NCBI RefSeq assembly: GCF_050749885.1
Contig: NZ_JBOIUB010000013.1
Span: 62,001 to 126,000 of the forward strand
Direction of reading: 5' to 3'
DNA: 64,000 bases
Source: Zooshikella sp050749885
GTDB lineage: Bacteria; Pseudomonadota; Gammaproteobacteria; Pseudomonadales; Zooshikellaceae
This document shows positions 62,323 through 64,000 of this stretch, one piece after another. The position numbers and the translations under genes were made by a program. The stretch's first letter is position 1. Each line of letters begins with the position of its first letter. Below the pieces are notes generated by a model that saw only the letters and a list, made by a program, of their open reading frames with translations, was not told the origin of the DNA and made no database searches.

Positions 62323-63789
62323 ATGAAAAAACCATTAGCCGTAGTTATTTCAAGTATTATTAGTGTTTCAGTGTCCACATCATTAATAGCCGGACCAGTA
62401 TTGACCAACTCTGAATTAGGTTTTTGGTCTTTTGATGCGGGTTTTGATCGAGAAGGCACTAGAGATTTTTCAGGACAAAATAATCATGGTTATTTTTATA
62501 GTTTTGCTGAAGAGGTGCTGGCTGGCGCTACGGTATTAAAAGGTGGTCAATATACTAAAGATGGTGCCAAAGGAAATGCGTTGATTGTTGATGAAACAGA
62601 TCCTCTTGTTATCGACATCAAGCAATTTGATACCAGAAAACCTTTCTCTATCGCACTGTGGTTTAAAGTAGATCAGCTCAATACTGCTCAAACATTATTT
62701 GAGCAAAAAAATACGCAGGGTGATGCACGTTATGGACTTTATCTAAATAGCCAAAATCAGGTTGTAGTTGAATTTGTAGATAACAGTGGCAGTAAAGGTG
62801 GTTTAGTCTCTGTTCCGTTGAATGATATCCAAGGTAAATGGCAACATGTGGTGTTTTCATTTGATGGTAGCCAATATGATATGAATATGGCGTTAAATGG
62901 AAAATATCTAAAAAGTACCAATAAAGGTTTGCCAACGTTATCTAAGTTAGATGGCTTAATTATTTTAGGCAATGGCTTTGAACAAACGCCTTTACTTGGT
63001 GAGCTTGATGAAGTGCATCTTTATAATCGTGCAATCAGTTCAACAGAAGCAAAATGCTTAGCGGAATTAGGCTTTAAATGTGTACCTGCATTTTATCAAG
63101 GACCTCGTGGAGAAGTGGGAGAGCAGGGTGCTACAGGGTTAAGTGGTCCTCAAGGGAATAAAGGTGAAAAAGGCGATCGAGGTCCTCAAGGAGAAAAGGG
63201 TGAAAAGGGCGATAAAGGACTAGCAGGTCCACGTGGACCACAAGGTTTAAAAGGTGAAAAAGGCGATAAGGGTGACCAAGGGCCGAAAGGAGATGCTGGT
63301 CCACAAGGGAACGTTGGACCTCAGGGAGCAAAAGGTGAGATAGGTCCTCAAGGTAAGTCGGGTTCATCAGTGGATAGAAAGCATTATTTTGTATCAAGGG
63401 AACAAAGAGGTACATCTTTAACTATTCCTGAGGCGGACATTATCGAGTTATGTGGTGATGAGGATGGATGTCAGTTAAGGCTAGGAATGGAGGGATGGAA
63501 TGGCCCTGAAGATGAGTATAGTAATCGAGTAACGTGGAGATCCACATTTTTCTCTTATAATACTCAAAATAAACAATGGGATTCATTGGAAGGGACCGTG
63601 CGAGGGAAAAATAATGATGGAGTAATGCAGCATATATTTATAGCTTGGTCCTGTTATTTTACAGATGGATACCACGAAAATTATACTAATAAAGGTGATA
63701 CAACCTTAAGTTTTGATTTAATCTCTTGGTCTCAGGATAATAGTGGACAAGGCTACAACGCTAACTGCCGTTTAACGATTATTGATTAG
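62323..63789 (+). CDS. Collagen-like secreted protein D (A-type head, C-type signal, stalk and tip)
   Basis: A 488-residue secreted protein. Its signal peptide (MKKPLAVVISSIISVS) is nearly that of C, but its LamG head is of the A type (FDAGFDREGTRDFSG, TLFEQKN, GKWQHVVFSFDGSQYDM, SKLDGLIILGNG). Its stalk of about 30 Gly-X-Y triplets and its tip (SSVDRKHYFVSREQRGTS, ELCGDEDGCQLRLGMEGW, NANCRLTIID-like end) are again close to C. This makes D a mosaic of two paralogues. Confidence 0.87.
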   Translation: MKKPLAVVISSIISVSVSTSLIAGPVLTNSELGFWSFDAGFDREGTRDFSGQNNHGYFYSFAEEVLAGATVLKGGQYTKDGAKGNALIVDETDPLVIDIKQFDTRKPFSIALWFKVDQLNTAQTLFEQKNTQGDARYGLYLNSQNQVVVEFVDNSGSKGGLVSVPLNDIQGKWQHVVFSFDGSQYDMNMALNGKYLKSTNKGLPTLSKLDGLIILGNGFEQTPLLGELDEVHLYNRAISSTEAKCLAELGFKCVPAFYQGPRGEVGEQGATGLSGPQGNKGEKGDRGPQGEKGEKGDKGLAGPRGPQGLKGEKGDKGDQGPKGDAGPQGNVGPQGAKGEIGPQGKSGSSVDRKHYFVSREQRGTSLTIPEADIIELCGDEDGCQLRLGMEGWNGPEDEYSNRVTWRSTFFSYNTQNKQWDSLEGTVRGKNNDGVMQHIFIAWSCYFTDGYHENYTNKGDTTLSFDLISWSQDNSGQGYNANCRLTIID

Positions 63790-63796
63790 TGTATTT

Positions 63797-63965
63797 AACC
63801 CCCTCCCAACCTCTCCCTTGAAAAGTGGGGAGGAGTTGATGGTGCATAATTTTAAGCGTTTTGATTAATTATTAATTCCGCTAAGATGCCCATTTTAAAT
63901 AAGCAGTTGGGGAAAACTCGTCTTCTTTCCCTCCCTTTAATTAAGGGGAGGGTTAGGGTGGGGTT
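63797..63965. repeat. C-rich/G-rich inverted-repeat element, copy 4
   Basis: About 169 bp after gene D. The 35 bases that follow (ATTATCCGGGAAGTGAAATA region) copy the leader found just before the start codon of gene B, so the start of a fifth paralogue is expected just past the window end. Confidence 0.75.
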
Positions 63966-64000
63966 ACAAAATTATCCGGGAAGTGAAATAAGGTCGTAAA

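Overview
The window is low-GC DNA from a marine-type gammaproteobacterium. Gene content and order resemble the Pseudomonas/Oceanospirillales lineage (Zooshikella- or Hahella-like organisms come to mind, but this is a guess from gene order and base composition). Conserved backbone blocks are recognisable: fimT-pilV-pilW-pilX-pilY1-pilY2-pilE; yheS / TIGR02444 / algP-like; FKBP, rsd(algQ), dsbB; and gshA, tex, pckA, hslO, hslR, yrfG, nudE, cysQ. No rRNA, tRNA, CRISPR array, prophage or complete insertion sequence was seen.

Layout. 0.4-3.8 kb: elbB, a YigI-type thioesterase, an orphan radical SAM enzyme and a fructosamine-kinase-like protein. 3.8-11 kb: a complete minor-pilin operon of the type IV pilus on the minus strand. 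11.4-13.7 kb: a DUF2235 hydrolase fused to a c-di-GMP-binding PilZ domain, and a TetR regulator. 13.8-17.6 kb: YheS ABC-F ATPase, a TIGR02444 protein and an AlgP-like histone-H1-like protein with seven AT-hook-type repeats. 18-26.9 kb: ParA-like ATPase, Mip/FkpA prolyl isomerase, WD40 lipoprotein, a MerR-controlled metal exporter, Rsd, DsbB, a FliL-like protein and GshA. 27.2-43.1 kb: Tex, PckA, an unrecognised protein, Hsp33, an RND efflux operon with an alpha/beta hydrolase, Hsp15, YrfG, NudE and CysQ. 43.3-49.7 kb: a Spo0M-like arrestin-fold protein, a second RND efflux pair and CutC. 50.5-56.3 kb: lipase foldase plus a lipase homologue whose nucleophile serine is alanine, a zinc-ribbon protein, and an imine-metabolism cluster (OCD-family reductase, DauR-like regulator, serine/threonine-dehydratase-like enzyme).

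56.7 kb to the end is the most unusual part: four tandem genes for secreted proteins built as signal peptide, LamG-like head, collagen Gly-X-Y stalk and a variable C-terminal tip. After each gene lies a copy of a 150-170 bp C-rich/G-rich inverted-repeat element. The modules are shuffled between paralogues: the fourth gene combines a head like that of the first with a signal peptide, stalk and tip like those of the third. The last repeat copy and its conserved 3' flank end at the window edge exactly as they do before a start codon in the earlier copies, so a fifth member is predicted just beyond. I read this as a modular, diversifying surface-adhesin or host-interaction array.

Other points of interest are the DUF2235-PilZ fusion, the pseudolipase with its retained foldase, a clear MerR operator/promoter, an inverted-repeat promoter upstream of the first RND operon, and several small palindromic repeat elements.
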